Source: Metallyticus violacea | Lineage: Eukaryota > Arthropoda > Insecta > Mantodea > Metallyticidae | Length of the DNA stretch: 64,000 nt | Reading direction: 5' to 3' | NCBI GenBank assembly: GCA_030762175.1 | Contig: CM060833.1 | Coordinates: 171,478,501-171,542,500, forward strand | Shown: positions 1-11,860 of the stretch, in pieces | Layout: each line of letters opens with the position of its first letter | Numbering within the stretch: position 1 is the first letter of the stretch | The notes under the pieces: generated by a model | What the model saw: only the letters and a program-made list of their open reading frames with translations | Database searches by the model: none | Told to the model about the DNA's origin: nothing | Program-made: the position numbers and the translations under genes

Positions 1-470
1 CATTTTATTGGCAATGTGGAAAATTTTACCAACTTATTCTGGCACCTTTCATAGCTAATTTACCTTTAACTGTGCACATTTAGACTGCACCTTCCAAAAC
101 ACAATAGTTGAATATCCCTGCAAATTATCAAATTCCTTCACTAACTCGACTAAGTCTCCATTTATAAACCATCTCTCATATCTCTTTAATTTTAATATTT
201 TTTTAAATAATATTATCTTTTATTCTTTAATGTTTATACTTAGGCCAAATTCTGCACAAAATCTACCAACTTTATCGATGGGATGTTGTAATCCTATCAT
301 GGTACATTCTATTATGAGAACGTCAGCAAAATGCAGTCCTGGCATTACCTTCTTTCCAATAATTGAATAGTGCCTATGATTTTTAATGATCTTACCATAG
401 ATATCATCCATAAATAAATTAAATAAAATTGGAATCAGTTTACAACTTTGTTTCAAACCCATATTTCTGT
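1..470 (-). mobile_element. LINE-A reverse transcriptase fragment
   Basis: Minus-strand translation of 462-220 reads MGLKQSCKLIPILFNLFMDD and then HFADVLII, the reverse transcriptase block around the FADD catalytic motif, here with FADV in place of FADD. Below 220 the frame is broken but still reads like the downstream piece of the copy at 32340-33360 (WFINGDLVE, then FWKVQ). This is a degenerate, truncated non-LTR retrotransposon running off the left edge. The same family, called LINE-A here, recurs at 12380, 32340, 34890, 39905 and 59290. The clade is not assigned. Confidence 0.8.
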
Positions 471-475
471 CTTAC

Positions 476-1255
476 AAAACTGTGGTTTTGTTACTTTGAC
501 ATCTGACATAAAACTCAATACCTTTATTTCATTAACAAGCTTATATCAACATGCAAAAAAAAAAAAAAAAATCATATACTTAGACACACCCACATATACT
601 CCAAAAAGAAACCAGTCAAAGTATATAGCTTCAGATAAAAATGTTAGTATAAAAAATAAATATGATATACATAAAAATTAATTTAGTTTTATTATATATG
701 TGCATTTTCTTAGATTTTGAAGCAATTTTTCTTACATGCAAGACTGCAAACTTGTTAGATAGCATTTTGGTGTCTTTCTCCTTCTATATTGACATTAACA
801 TCATACATATACAAATTTGGATGACATTTGTATTTAGGATTTCCAATATTAAAACCTGGCTTTTTAAAGAGAAAACAGAGGGGTGCAGCCATAGTGTTAG
901 TTAAGTGTGGATGTGTGGAGAGCAGTAATTTTGGCACAATTTTGTAAACTGTTGGCGACATGGGCCCCACCTTTTCTTGACTAATTAACAGAAAGAATAT
1001 CAGTCACAGGTTCCTGGATCAGTTTGAGGGAACAGTTCAGTAGTTTTTGACACACAAATCATATCCTATAACCAGATATGGGTACACCATTAAACCCACA
1101 AAAATAAGAGAAAGGGTATGGAGCAAAGGAAAACAGTTAAGCATACTCCAATCAAGGCCAAACTTGCCTATCAGCAGAAAAGTTCTTGAGACAATGTTTT
1201 GAGACTTCAAAAGCCCATTGATTTTCTTCGCAAACTAAGAGGACTTAAATGAGGC
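476..1255. other. No gene seen; AT-rich spacer
   Basis: Short overlapping open frames show no recognisable domain. There is an A-tract near 555-570. Nothing supports a gene. Confidence 0.6.
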
Positions 1256-1257
1256 AT

Positions 1258-1700
1258 CTTACTGCAAACTTTTGAACTGCTTTAGAGCCATTTATTACAA
1301 CAAAAGATATTAGCAACCCATTTGTGATGTCCTGCTTTTGCATGATAATGTGAAGCCACATATAGCAACCATAAGCCAGGATCAATTACGGTAAATTTAA
1401 TGGACACCTTTGGAACATTCTCTTTACAGTTTCCATTTATCCGCTTGTGATTTCAACATGTTCAAGGCACTGAAGGAGGCATTGGAATAGAAAAGATTCA
1501 CTAATGATACAAAATCTGAACATGTTTCTGCAATTAGCTGCTAACATGCCCATCTTCCTTCTTTGATGAGGCAATAAACTACCCATCTGTTCGAGAAAAT
1601 GTATTTCTGCTGTAAAAAAAATAATTAATTTGTTTTGTAATTGTACATGGTAAGAATAAACTCATGTTTTAAAAATGTTGTTTGTATTTGAATGACCCTC
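1258..1700 (+). mobile_element. Decayed mariner-like transposase, C-terminal part
   Basis: With frame changes the + strand gives LLHDN-VKPHIAT followed by a CDFNMFKALKEALE-like stretch, the mariner pattern of HDNARPH and then SDYHLF before the C-terminus. Stops and frameshifts are frequent. It matches the minus-strand remnant at 4262-4860, and both end in a TTTGAATGRCCCTYRTAG-like terminus (near 1687-1706 here). It is a fossil with no function expected. Confidence 0.65.
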
Positions 1701-1706
1701 GTAGGT

Positions 1707-3690
1707 ATCATGAGGTAAGAGCCAAAGAAGCAAACTATTAAATATGCTGTATCACAAATTATCTAACTAGTGATCTCAAAAGAGCAGTGAAGAAACTTCA
1801 CTTGCACTTAAAAGAATTATTCATTTGTCTGTCTTTACATTGCCTTACATGCAAATATGATATTTGAGGAAACTGTTCAATATTTCCCTGCCTGAGTTCA
1901 TTCTTTCTTGTTCTTTTGACATGATTTTGGTGGAATAAGCTAAGATAAGTAAGGCCCTATATGCATCAGTGCATATACCACTTGTTCAAAACCTTTGCCA
2001 TTTTAAAATGTTGCTGCACCATGGTTTTGTTTCACCAACTTGTGCACTGTGCATCATCTATTGGTGAGACTACCAATACAGGATACATAAGTTGCAAGTT
2101 GTTACATTGTTTTGGGGTAATAAAATTGGTAAATTTTTTGAATACATTCATTTTATGAACTGAATCTCAAATGAAAACCTTGAATGGGAGAAACTCCAGG
2201 GGCCAGTTTGATCAACAGATGCTAAAAATATAAATTTTAACTTGTAAAGACTCCTTCATTCTACCAAACTTTTCAGTACACATCAAACACTGTAACAGAA
2301 AATATACTCCATATTTACGTCTGACTGCAATATTATTATTAATGGTAAAAAAATGTTAAAAGTTAAAATAATAAAAAGCATTGTCATTGATGTGTAACAA
2401 TGCTGGACAATTAAAAAAAAACATAACAATGATGAATAAAATGGGAAGAACAGAAATAGAAAATGTCTTTTGCTCCTGTATCTTTCTCACATTTAACCTC
2501 CCAAAATTCTTTAAAGTCATCTTCACTAAACAAAAAAATATTAGAGAAGAAAAATAGGAGAGAGAAAAAAAAAGGGTGATCAATGAAAAAAGATTCACAT
2601 TTCTATATTTCTGAATGCAAAGGATGCGTAAAGTGATATCAACATCTTACATCAATAATATAACTTCAAGATACATAGAGGTGACTGAAAATATTAATTA
2701 TCCACTAAAGAAAAAGAAACAATAAAGATTTTCAATGCATGATCCTATTCATAAGTAATACATTTTATTATGTATGACCACAAGATTGAATATCAGATAA
2801 TTTTCTAAGTAACACTAACAGACACGTAATCTTTAGATTTTTATTTGATGATGCCACAAGAGGAAGGCTTACAGCATGAGTTATGTGCAACAGGCTATCC
2901 AAAATAAGAAGAAATCTGAGATTAGTATACACAGAGCTTGCCAATGATGATTAGCCAATAACATGCATGCTCTTGTGTAGTTCAAGAAAAGCAAGAATTG
3001 TTCACATTGAGTGTTTAATAGGTTTTAACTGCACAGTTAAAATGCATTTATAATTAATAAATTTTTACTAAAATAATCAAAGAAAGCTAAAATTTCAGTT
3101 TACAGTTTGCAACACATATTAACTTTCCCTGGCACAACAAGGCATGCACTACAGTCACTTTGCAAACATAGCTTATTTTCTCCGATTATGCACTTAAAAG
3201 CGCTGAATGTTGATTCAGACTTCTCTAGACTGCATTTTAGCTTTTGGACATTGCACAAAGTATGTTCATTGACCTTTGAACTTATAAATTACTCGGATTC
3301 TCTGTTCCATTGACATTCACAGGCTTTTACACTGAGCTGATCTTAAGGAAACTCTCAAAGTGGCTTTTTCACAATTATGCCCCACTACTGAACTGTGAAC
3401 TCCCCAACATTAAAATGAATGCCTTCTAACTTCGAATTACCATGCCTTGCTGAATAATATTCACCCCTTTTTATAGAACCTTAGGCATACGGTCATACAG
3501 TGCACAAACTATCTGTAATTTTCAAAAACGTAAAACCTTCTCACCTACACTATCTTCCCATTGGGCAGTAATTTTGCGCCACTTCTGTCTCACTGAATCA
3601 ATCATTTCTGAGAGACACAATATAATTGTAGCTTGTTCCTTTACTTGTGTTATCCAATGGTACTATCTTTTTGTCATTTTCCATTTAATT
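1707..3690. other. No gene seen; unannotated spacer
   Basis: AT-rich sequence without a recognisable coding domain, RNA gene or repeat unit. Open frames here are short and on both strands, as expected by chance. Confidence 0.5.
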
Positions 3691-3699
3691 TTCTTATAC

Positions 3700-3885
3700 A
3701 ACAAAAAAACTAGCAAAGTCCCCTTGGACTTTATGGTCTAATGGGACAGCTCGACCATGAATCTGTTTGCTGAGGGCTGCATTTCTCTCTGAAGGTCTGG
3801 CAGATTTTATTGCCTCCCGCACCTCACTATGTTTCACACCACAATAAATAACTTTCAAGGACTTTTCAGCAAGGGAAAATTACAA
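3700..3885 (-). pseudogene. Unidentified coding-like fragment
   Basis: The minus strand is open for about 60 codons without an initiating ATG and reads like protein: LAEKSLKVIYCGVKHSE, then REAIKSARPSERNAALSKQI, then HGRAVPLDHKVQGDFASFF. Composition is balanced, unlike the low-complexity frames around it. I do not recognise the family. It may be an eroded transposase, a retrogene or an exon. Downstream (toward lower coordinates) the frame breaks but some protein-like text continues to about 3540. Confidence 0.35.
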
Positions 3886-4261
3886 AGGTTGTAGCTGAGT
3901 TCTGTTTTTGAATTCCTTAGCTGGCATCAAGCTGCTCTTAAACATTTACACACAAAATGAAATCTTGGTTTTAATTAAGATATGATTATGTTATATTAAT
4001 TATATCAATAATTTGATTATAATATTGGCATGGTAAAACTGCCTCAGATGTATGCAAAAGCCAATAAAAAGATGATAACCCAATAGTTATGCCATTCAAA
4101 ATTCCATATCTGTGCGATACTCCCTAACAAACACACCCATATCACTCATGGCCTTTATGGTTTCTTTACAGGATATTTCTCATTTTGGACAACATATAAA
4201 TGAACTTGTTTGTATAAAAGAAGTCTGCCCACATACAGCATGTTTAATTAAAAATCCCATA

Positions 4262-4860
4262 ACAAAAAACTATAAGGGCCATTCAAATATAAATTTGATT
4301 TTTTAAAAACAAAAGTATTATCATAAAACAAATATTATTTTTCTACAACAGAAATGCATTTTCCCCACCAGAAGGGCATCATCAGAGAAAAAAGATGAGT
4401 GCATAAACAGCCAATTCAGCAAAAAGTGCTCAACCTCTGCATTGTCATTTAATCTTTTCCCTCCTTCAGTGGAGGGGATAAATAAGGACAGTAATGAGGG
4501 TGTTCCAGGGATGCACAGTGAATTTTCCTTAATTAATCCCTGCTTATGGCTGCTGTATGTCATGCAGAAGCAGGACATCATGAATGGGTTGCTAGCATCT
4601 TTTGTTGCAATAGGTAACTCTCATATCATTCAACAAATTGCAGTAATTCACAGTTCCATTTTATGAACAAAATCTATGAGCAACGTGCCTTTAGAGTCCC
4701 AACACATGGCAGCAATCCACTGACAACAAGTTTTGATCTTGACCAGACTACGTTCCCCTTGAATCCAAACTTGTTCTTTTGTTTTTGAGGGTGTAGTGAT
4801 TATATTTTATCACAGGTCATAATTTTGGTAAAAAACTGCTCACTTTCTTACTCATACCGA
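4262..4860 (-). mobile_element. Decayed mariner-like element, inverted relative to 1258-1700
   Basis: The minus strand encodes, in pieces, a mariner-like body (SKLVVSGLLPCVGTL, then a degraded HDVLLLHD block, ending FLL-like at about 4330), with many stops. It is the same family as the + strand fragment at 1258-1700, so the two lie tail to tail. The element end is near 4262-4320, where the TTTGAATGGCCCTTATAG terminus can be read on the minus strand. Confidence 0.6.
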
Positions 4861-5297
4861 TCTGAATAACTCTTGTAATGAGGAAAAGGATACATCAGTA
4901 GAACACAGAAAACAAAATAAAAGGCACTCCGCTTACACCAGGTACTGTAGCACATGGTACAAGTCCACATGCTACACTTTTTCAATTTATTCAAAGTAAT
5001 CATCTACCCATTCTCAATACATATATAAATTCTTCTTCTATTTTGTGGGAATGTAATTATGCATTAATTTTTTCAATGACCACTGCAATAAAACTACAAC
5101 CAAAGTTTGAACAATCATAGGAACAGTAAAATTAATGGTGTGGTTTGTATAACGTCAGTTTTACAACAAGCTACAAAATTTAATGATACATAGATAAAAT
5201 AATGATATTTCTGTTTCCTTTTTATAGACATATATGTTAGCTCCTCATATAAGTACAAAAAGGGTACATTTTTTAAACCATATTATGCCCCATTTAC

Positions 5298-5438
5298 CTC
5301 ATCCTTTAACACAGCATTATAAGTGTCTTCCTCTTCAGTTTCTGGTCTCGGCTCAGTTGAATATTTATCACAGCTAAGCAGTTCTTCTTTAATTTCTATT
5401 TTGTCATCCACTTTGAATTCTCTTATTATTCTCTGAAA
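5298..5438 (-). CDS. Left-copy zinc-finger gene, leader exon 2 (partial gene)
   Basis: A 141-nt, 47-codon phase-0 exon paralogous to 28682-28822 in the other arm. It encodes an acidic module with the motif DKIEIKEELLSCDKYSTE followed by PETEEEDTYNAVLKDE. On the minus strand it follows a TTGAAG acceptor and ends at GAG|GTAAATG. Against the right copy about 13 of 47 residues differ by eye, yet frame and both splice borders are kept. The internal Met of the right copy is Ile here, so it can work only as an internal exon. It would follow 16107-16264 in transcription. No further exons or fingers of this copy are visible down to position 1, so it is either a truncated duplicate or continues beyond the window. 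Confidence 0.7.
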
Positions 5439-6098
5439 CTTCAACAGAAATAAGTCAGAACTAAAATGCCATAGCTTATCAGACATTTAATGGCTCAAAA
5501 GGGTCCAGCATTGTTAGTCAGAAACAGAAACTACACAAGTTGGGAAAGTGAGGAGAATGAAATGAAGATTTTGCAAAGGGAGTACCATACTAAGCCCTAT
5601 TCATATGATAACGGTTCCAAAATGATTGATTTCACAAAATTACATACTTTAGCAACATAAACAGCCTTTGAAACATGTCCAAGTAAGTGGAGCAAAATTA
5701 GTGAAATTTGAGTGATTTCCCAGTAGATAATTTGTTATAATATACTATACTTCACTGTGAAAATCCCCCCTATTCAAAACTATGAATGAGTTTATTCAAT
5801 GCATGCTGTAACAAATACAATGCATATAGAATTATAATATTTTAGCCATCAGTTTAAATATACATTTAAAAATATTTTTCTTCTGCTGTAAAAGACTTTG
5901 TATCTACAAAGGATACTGACTTCATTCATAGCTATTGATACTAGTGGAACTTTTATGCCCCTACTTAAATTTTATCATTATTAAACACTAGACAGTCCAG
6001 AAAAATTCTTCATTGCAAATGCTAGCACTTAATTGAATGTACAAGGTTAATAGACCAGCCAGTAACTGCAAGGCATTGCATATAGACTACCAAATTAA

Positions 6099-7369
6099 TG
6101 TAATTAAGATCACTGTATGATTGAGTCAAACTACACACTATTATTGCTCCACTTACTTGTTTATAATATTATTAGTTTCACGAATCCTTTGCTTGCATCC
6201 TCAGCGTCAACAATAAGAGTGTGTAGTTTGACTCAATCATGCAATGATCTTAATTTGCTTCAGTGCAAAAGTTACAATTAACATTTTTAGTTATCAAATT
6301 TAATAACCCAATGAAAGCCAGCATTGAAACACAAGTGGCACAATTATAAATAAATTAAAAACAAACCCAAGTAAACATCAATGATTTCAACAATTACCTA
6401 AAGAACACAAACTAAAAACACAGATTACAAACAAAGCTTACTTAGAGAAGAATAACAATTATTTAAACCTGGCAGAGAAGAATATTCCATATCCCTCTAG
6501 AACTAATCCTATGGATTATACTAAGATAGTAACAAATAAAAAGCTGATAGAACAATTAAACAAACAAGAAGATTCAACAGAGGTATGTAGAACTATAGCA
6601 CTTGAACATCTACACAATCAATTCCCTCAAACAGAGTGGCTCAGAATTTATACAGATGGATCTGCAGACAAACAGATAAATAATGTGGGAGATGGTATAT
6701 ATTGTAAATATTTTTCACATTATTTTATACTGCCTAGACAACCACAAGCTATGAGGGTGAAATGGTGGCAATACAACGAGCCCTGGAACAGATATCCTAT
6801 AAGATTGATATAAAAGAAAATAAAGTAGTCATTCTTACAGACTCAGCTTCTGCTATACAAGCTATAGAACGATATGATAGTTCATATGACTCTTACAATG
6901 TAAGGGAAATGAGATCTTATTATAGACTACTCCAAACAAAATTTCAACAAATAATACTACTGTGGATACCAGCACATGTGGGAGTGACAGCTAACAAGAT
7001 TGCAGACTTTCTGGTTAAAAAGGGGGCAGCTCTTTATTCAAAACCAATGTGGATTAAATGTAAAATTAAAAAATATCAAAATGAGAACAAAAATATCAAC
7101 ATAATATTCAGGTGGAAATATCCAATAAAATTTATTCTAATATACAACAAACTACATAAAATAAAAAACCTACCAAGGAAGGAATGAATGATAACACATG
7201 TAAGATCTGCAATACTGACAAGATTCTAAACAGAGAGCATCAATTGGAATGCACAGAACTGAGGAAAGCTGCACCTGACGGGAAAATACACAAATTATAT
7301 TGACTGGCCAGAGAAAAATTTATGGATCAAAATCCTGCACATTAGATCAACAACAATAATAACAACAGT
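6099..7369 (+). mobile_element. LINE fragment with RNase H domain, flanked by an 11-bp TSD
   Basis: The + strand encodes a LINE RNase H domain. The first frame (6511-6813) has WLRIYTDGS with the first catalytic Asp. A frameshift near 6740-6760 leads to the second frame (6762-7187), with EMVAIQRALE (Glu), VVILTDSASAIQAIE (Asp) and ADFLVKKGAAL (Asp). After a stop, the CKIC and HQLEC residues near 7200-7255 form a C-terminal zinc knuckle, and an A/T-rich tail ends the element. TACCAAATTAA at 6088-6098 and 7370-7380 is the likely target-site duplication. The other arm lacks this block, so it inserted after the duplication. The I/R1-like type is inferred from the RNase H. A PLE-end palindrome sits at its 5' end (6105-6257). 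Confidence 0.8.
6105..6257. repeat. PLE terminal palindrome with a hammerhead-like core on the minus strand
   Basis: AAGATCACTGTATGATTGAG is mirrored near 6225-6255. On the minus strand CTGAGGA and GAAAC occur in hammerhead order around 6165-6210, but stem II pairs poorly. It is a degenerate PLE end joined to the LINE insertion that follows. Confidence 0.6.
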
Positions 7370-8706
7370 TACCAAATTAAAATTTTTTAGCCTTAGAAAT
7401 ATTCTAAACAAGTTTTAATCTACAAAGCTCAGCAAATGCCCATATCAAGCTATGCTAAGGTGACACTTTAATAAAACGTTTTGTAACAAGTGGAATTACA
7501 TTGAACACATTTGTTTATTAGTGAAATCCTTGAAATGATCTATTTTCAGGGAAGAAAGAATTAAAAGAAACATACACTTGCATTGGGCTAGCTTTGCTTA
7601 GCTTCCTAAATTTTAAGCAACATTATAGGATTGCCCCAAACCAAAATACAGTCAACAAATTCGAAAAATGATTTATAATACAGATATGTGGCAGAGTATG
7701 GCAGAGTGGGGAATCAGTTCAAAAGAGCCAAAATATTTTGCTACATTTATGTGCATGCTCATATTTATTTATTAATGAAATCAAAAACCTCAATTTTCTG
7801 AAAACAATGACTGTTTCTCCCCCCCCCCCAAAAAAAAAGAAAAGAAAATTACGAAAATGAGTGTTTCAGTTTGCTTCTCAGAATACTGGCTATTGCACCT
7901 ACCAATTTAATAGTTTACTCTTGGCAACAATTCATTTCTGTATTAGCTTTATTTGTTGCCAAAGGTTGAAATTTGAACATTGCAAACTTTTCTGTCTACT
8001 GTATATTTTTGTAACTTGTTGGCATTATAATATATGCAAAATCATAAAAATCCTTCTGTTTGAAATAGAAAAAAAGACTTACTTAAGCAGAAAGGTATTC
8101 ACAAGTTTATGTGGGCATAGGTCAATAACATATTACATAATCATCACTAATCAAAAAACAGAAGAAATAGGTTTATAAGATATTGCTCTTAAATCATGAA
8201 ATCTACCATTAAGGTGGGATTAATTAACAAACTGACAACAGTTGTATTATACAATATCCTTCATATACAAGCAGGCTGATCAGCCACCATTGGCTACTAG
8301 TAGTCTGACTTATAACTATATGCACATTGCAACTTTGCTTTAGTTTATTTGTTCCTTAGTCTTAATAAGCTCAGTAGTGTTTTCAATGTTTATGTATTAC
8401 AAGTGTTTTGTACTTTGTTAAAATAATGCAATGAGATAAGTGCACATTACAGCAACAGACTTTTATGTTCCATTCGTATGTGATTACATCATCTTGTAAA
8501 GAAGTTAGACAGAATTTTTAACAGAATTCCCAAGTGTGTATCCTCTAAGCAATGAAGTCATACAAAATCTTATAAACAAATTAAGGAAAGCTTACTTAAA
8601 TGTAAAATTGGAACTTAACACAGTGAAGCCAATCATATTAATGGATATCATTGTATGATTAGTTGAACTACACACTCTTAAAGCTTCACTTACTTTTCAT
8701 AAATGT

Positions 8707-8749
8707 ATGGAACCGGTTTCGAGAACATTTTGTTCCCATCTTCAGCCAT
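8707..8749 (-). ncRNA. Hammerhead ribozyme motif
   Basis: Minus strand: stem I ATGG, core CTGAAGA, stem II GGGAAC/GTTCTC, core GAAA, the palindromic short stem III CCGG, then T-T, then the stem I partner CCAT. The very short self-complementary stem III is typical of PLE hammerheads, which are thought to act as dimers. All core positions match the consensus. Confidence 0.8.
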
Positions 8750-8775
8750 GCTGAACCTTCAAGGTGAACCTTAGC

Positions 8776-8818
8776 ATGGCTGAAGATGGGAACAAAATGT
8801 TCTCGAAACCGGTTCCAT
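8776..8818 (+). ncRNA. Hammerhead ribozyme motif
   Basis: Mirror image of the minus-strand motif 27 bp away: ATGG-CTGAAGA-stem II-GAAA-CCGG-TT-CCAT. Core and stem I are intact. Cleavage is expected just 5' of CCAT. Confidence 0.8.
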
Positions 8819-9620
8819 ACATTTATGAAAAGTAAGTGAAGCTTTAAGAGTGTGTAGTTCAACTAATCATACAATGATATCCATTAATAAGGAAAGCTTG
8901 TTTGATTCTCGACAAGAAGTGAAGGATATAGTAGCCATTGCTTACTGAGGAGAAATTAGATAACAATGGAGAACAATTAGAATATTCTCCTCAAAAATCT
9001 CTGTAATGACTTGCATAGGAAACCGCAATTTGAGCTCAGAGCGATGAGTTGCCAAACTCTTAAAATTTAAACCATACAAGATCACTGTTGTCCAAAATTG
9101 CTATCATAGATAATAAGAGTTGAGTACATTTCTGTAAATGGATACTGAGGAATGTTAACAATGGGGAAATTGATCTAAATTAACAATCTCCTCAAAGTAT
9201 AGTTCCATTTACATGGCCATGTTTCAATGTGAAAATAAGGCATTAGAGCTCAGTGAAACCTGATTTAGTGCAACAAACCCCAATATATGATGAGAAAATC
9301 ATATGGTGCACATGTAAGGCATAAAGGATAATAGGACCAATATTTTTTACAGATACCCTAAATTCAGAATGTTGCAGAGATGACATATTCACCCCATTCT
9401 TTGAACAAAAGATTGTGACAGCTACAGAGCCATTATTATTCCATTGAGGAAATTTTTGAAGACAGGGTAATTAGTAGGAGGTTATGGCACCAACGGTCCT
9501 ATGTAATTTTTATATATAGGGAAACTTATTGTGTATATGTCAAAATCCCGCACATTAGAGGAACTAAAATAAAATATTTAGGAGAGAAATTAACACAAGT
9601 TAAACTGATGTGCATGAAAG

Positions 9621-10545
9621 AAAATTTTCTAAATAGGTGCCCGTGTTATGTAGATGCGGAGGAGGGCATTTCAAACTTATCTTGTGACAAAGTATGTGCT
9701 TATTTTCATTGTATTGTAACTTTGTAACTATGAGAACCTGAATCATTACAAAATTGGTGGTTTCAGTTTACTAGATATTTTATCTGATTGCTCTGGTGTA
9801 AGAGATCCGGTTGCAACAATCAGATTTACATGACTGGCCAACTAGTTCATGAGACACCCTGTATTAAATTGGAGGGAGGATAAGTAAATATAAAAGTGTG
9901 AGGGTAATGGATTATGTTTTATGAAGTGAATATGTTATCTTATTTTAATGAAATATTATCAGAGTTGCATTTTCCTTTAATGGACTCATTATATAATGTG
10001 AGTGATGGTAAAGTAAATAATATAGTGAAATGTAAGTATGGCATCATAGAAATAGACCAATTCAAGTGAAATATTGACAGAAGTGATCAGTTTTATAATA
10101 ATCTTATATCTGAAATGACGAACTTTTGTACGTACAAGATAAATACAATGGCAATTTTGTATAAAGAAATATAGCACCAGAGATATGTGAATTTGTTTAA
10201 AAATGTGCCAGAAAAATATGAAAATGGATAAGAGGCAAAATGATTGTTTTGATATAGATACAGAAGTGTGCAAAATTTGGTGAGAGCAGTGATTTTATGG
10301 TGAGAGAGCGAAAAGGAAAGGAAGAGATGAAAAATGGCACATTTTAGAAACTTTCAAGCTGATGTTAGAGATGAAGGTGGAAAAGTGGGGGAGAAATAGG
10401 GCTCATGATGTTTAAATTAAAAAGTATGTAGTTTCAAAAAGAACAAAAGATGTCCATTGACAGATAGCCAGCTGAATTTTTTCAAGTCTGGTATGAAGAT
10501 AAAGATAACCTATTCCACCAAATTTTTGAATGCAAAATAGATTAC
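9621..10545. other. Arm-shared spacer without a gene
   Basis: Matches about 26560-27650 in inverted orientation with many small differences. No coding motif is visible on either strand. Short frames exist in both arms but are not conserved between them. Confidence 0.55.
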
Positions 10546-10618
10546 AAGTGATATGAATAAAATCATGTGATATATGTCGTACTAAACACTCGTATTGCTT
10601 CACTTACTTGTGTCATAT

Positions 10619-10660
10619 TTGGAACTGGTTTCAAAGACCTTTGTCTTCATCTTCAGTCAA
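10619..10660 (-). ncRNA. Hammerhead-like motif, slightly degenerate
   Basis: Minus strand: CTGAAGA, stem II GAAGAC..GTCTTT, GAAA, CCAG, TT, CCAA. Stem I has one mismatch (TTGA against CCAA) and stem III is no longer a perfect palindrome. Confidence 0.6.
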
Positions 10661-11225
10661 GGGTACGAAAGGTTGGAGAATCCAATGGCTCTGTAGAGAT
10701 GAAGTGCCATCCTGGTGGTGTTTTTATGTACTTAAAATTGGTGTTTTCTAACTTTGGAATATCAAAGTTCATTAATCGATCTTTGTATTTATGAATGTAA
10801 ATTTTTTCCCAAGTTTCTAGTTCTATATGTCCCTGAGTCTCCTTTAATAAATCCATGTTCTTCACAATCTCATGGTTTTTAGTCCAGAAATGATATGCCA
10901 CAGCTGATCTATCTGTCTGTTTATATTTTATGTTCCTAAAATGTTCTTTTAAACATAAAATATAAACAGACAGATAGATCAGCTGTGGCATATCATTTCT
11001 GAACTAAAAACCATGAGATTGTGAAGAAGGTGGATTTATTAAAGGAGACTCAGGGACATATAGAACTGGATACTTGGGAAAAAATTTACATTCATAAATA
11101 CAAAAATCGAACAATGAACTTTGATATTCCAAAGGTAGAAAATACCAATTTTAAGTACATAAAAACACCACCAGGACGGCGCTTCATCTCTACAGAACCA
11201 TTGGATTCTACAACCAGTTGTACCC

Positions 11226-11267
11226 TTGGCTGAAGATGAAGACAAAGATCTTCGAAACCGGTTCCAA
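11226..11267 (+). ncRNA. Hammerhead ribozyme motif
   Basis: TTGG (stem I), CTGAAGA, stem II GAAGA/TCTTC, GAAA, CCGG, TT, CCAA (stem I partner). All core bases and both helices are intact. Confidence 0.82.
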
Positions 11268-11601
11268 ATATTACACAAGTGAAGTAATACGAGTGTTTAG
11301 TACGACATATATCACATGATTTTATTGATATGACTTGGCTTCACTGTCTTAGTTCCATATATTTTTTAAAACAAGTTTCTTTTTTGAAAAAATGTTTTAA
11401 CAGATTACAAGGTTATTCTTAAGAGTTTTTGGTGGCATTAATTCAACCTATTTTATACCTTGGATTGAACACATTTTTATATTATATAATAAATTAAGTC
11501 AAATGTCTTATACAATGCACATATTAAGTAGAAGCTACATTAAAGATATTTTGAGAATTATATTTTGGTTATGTACATTCTATACTATCTTATAACCATC
11601 A

Positions 11602-11860
11602 TGGGTGCTGAGGTCTTTAAGGTGCACACTCGTGAGTGGGAGGTCTGGGCTTCCATTACTGCCAGGACCATCCTCCCTTAGGAGGTTTTTTCCAGATTTT
11701 TCTTAATCCTTGTAAATGGGAAATGCAAGGGAGGTATCATAAAATTAGGCCTAGAACATTTCCTTTCTTAAAAAAGAAAAATCATTTCCAAATTCACCAT
11801 TTCATCTCATGTATCATCTGTGTCCATCGCCCGTGATTCGGCAGCAATAAAAATGAACGT
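11602..11860 (+). repeat. SINE-1 (tRNA-Ser/Leu-like head)
   Basis: Starts with GGGTGCTGAGGTCTTTAAGG, which resembles box A of tRNA-Leu/Ser, and then has the shared body ending in CATTTCATCTCATGTATCAT near 11800-11820. It is the mirror partner of 26172-26372 in the other arm, so it predates the duplication. Another copy is at 30978-31247. Confidence 0.75.

Larger units (their letters stand above)
8594..8887. mobile_element. Short palindromic PLE-derived element with two hammerheads
   Basis: A 294-bp insertion flanked by TAAGGAAAGCTT at 8582-8593 and 8888-8899. Most of it (about 8640-8885) is a near-perfect palindrome of a PLE terminus, with hammerhead cores facing both ways. No protein-coding sequence is present, so it must have been mobilised in trans or is a severely truncated inverted PLE copy. 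Confidence 0.85.
7880..9620. other. Left-arm-only segment, no gene seen
   Basis: The two arms match on either side of this stretch (right-arm partner at about 27630-27650) but not within it. It is therefore a left-arm insertion or a right-arm deletion. Apart from the palindromic element at 8594-8887 I recognise nothing in it; the 105-residue open frame at 7861-8178 has no known motif. Confidence 0.5.
10550..11360. mobile_element. PLE partial copy arranged as an inverted pair
   Basis: Two pieces of one PLE face each other. On the minus strand, 10991-10653 encodes the end of the GIY-YIG region and C-terminal tail (TWEKIYIHKYKDRLMNFDIP). On the + strand, 11021-11233 encodes the same tail (TWEKIYIHKYKNRTMNFDIP). 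Both lead outward into the same terminal region with a hammerhead core, and AATCATGTGATATATGTCGT is mirrored at the outer ends. The 3' side ends in a GCTTCACTGT..AGTTCCA tail. The right arm lacks the element at the matching site (near 26550), so it inserted after duplication. Confidence 0.85.

Noticed and set aside
7861..8178. 105-codon open frame on the + strand
   Set aside because: Rich in Phe, Ile, Cys and Tyr as expected from AT-rich DNA, no known motif, and located in a segment missing from the other arm.
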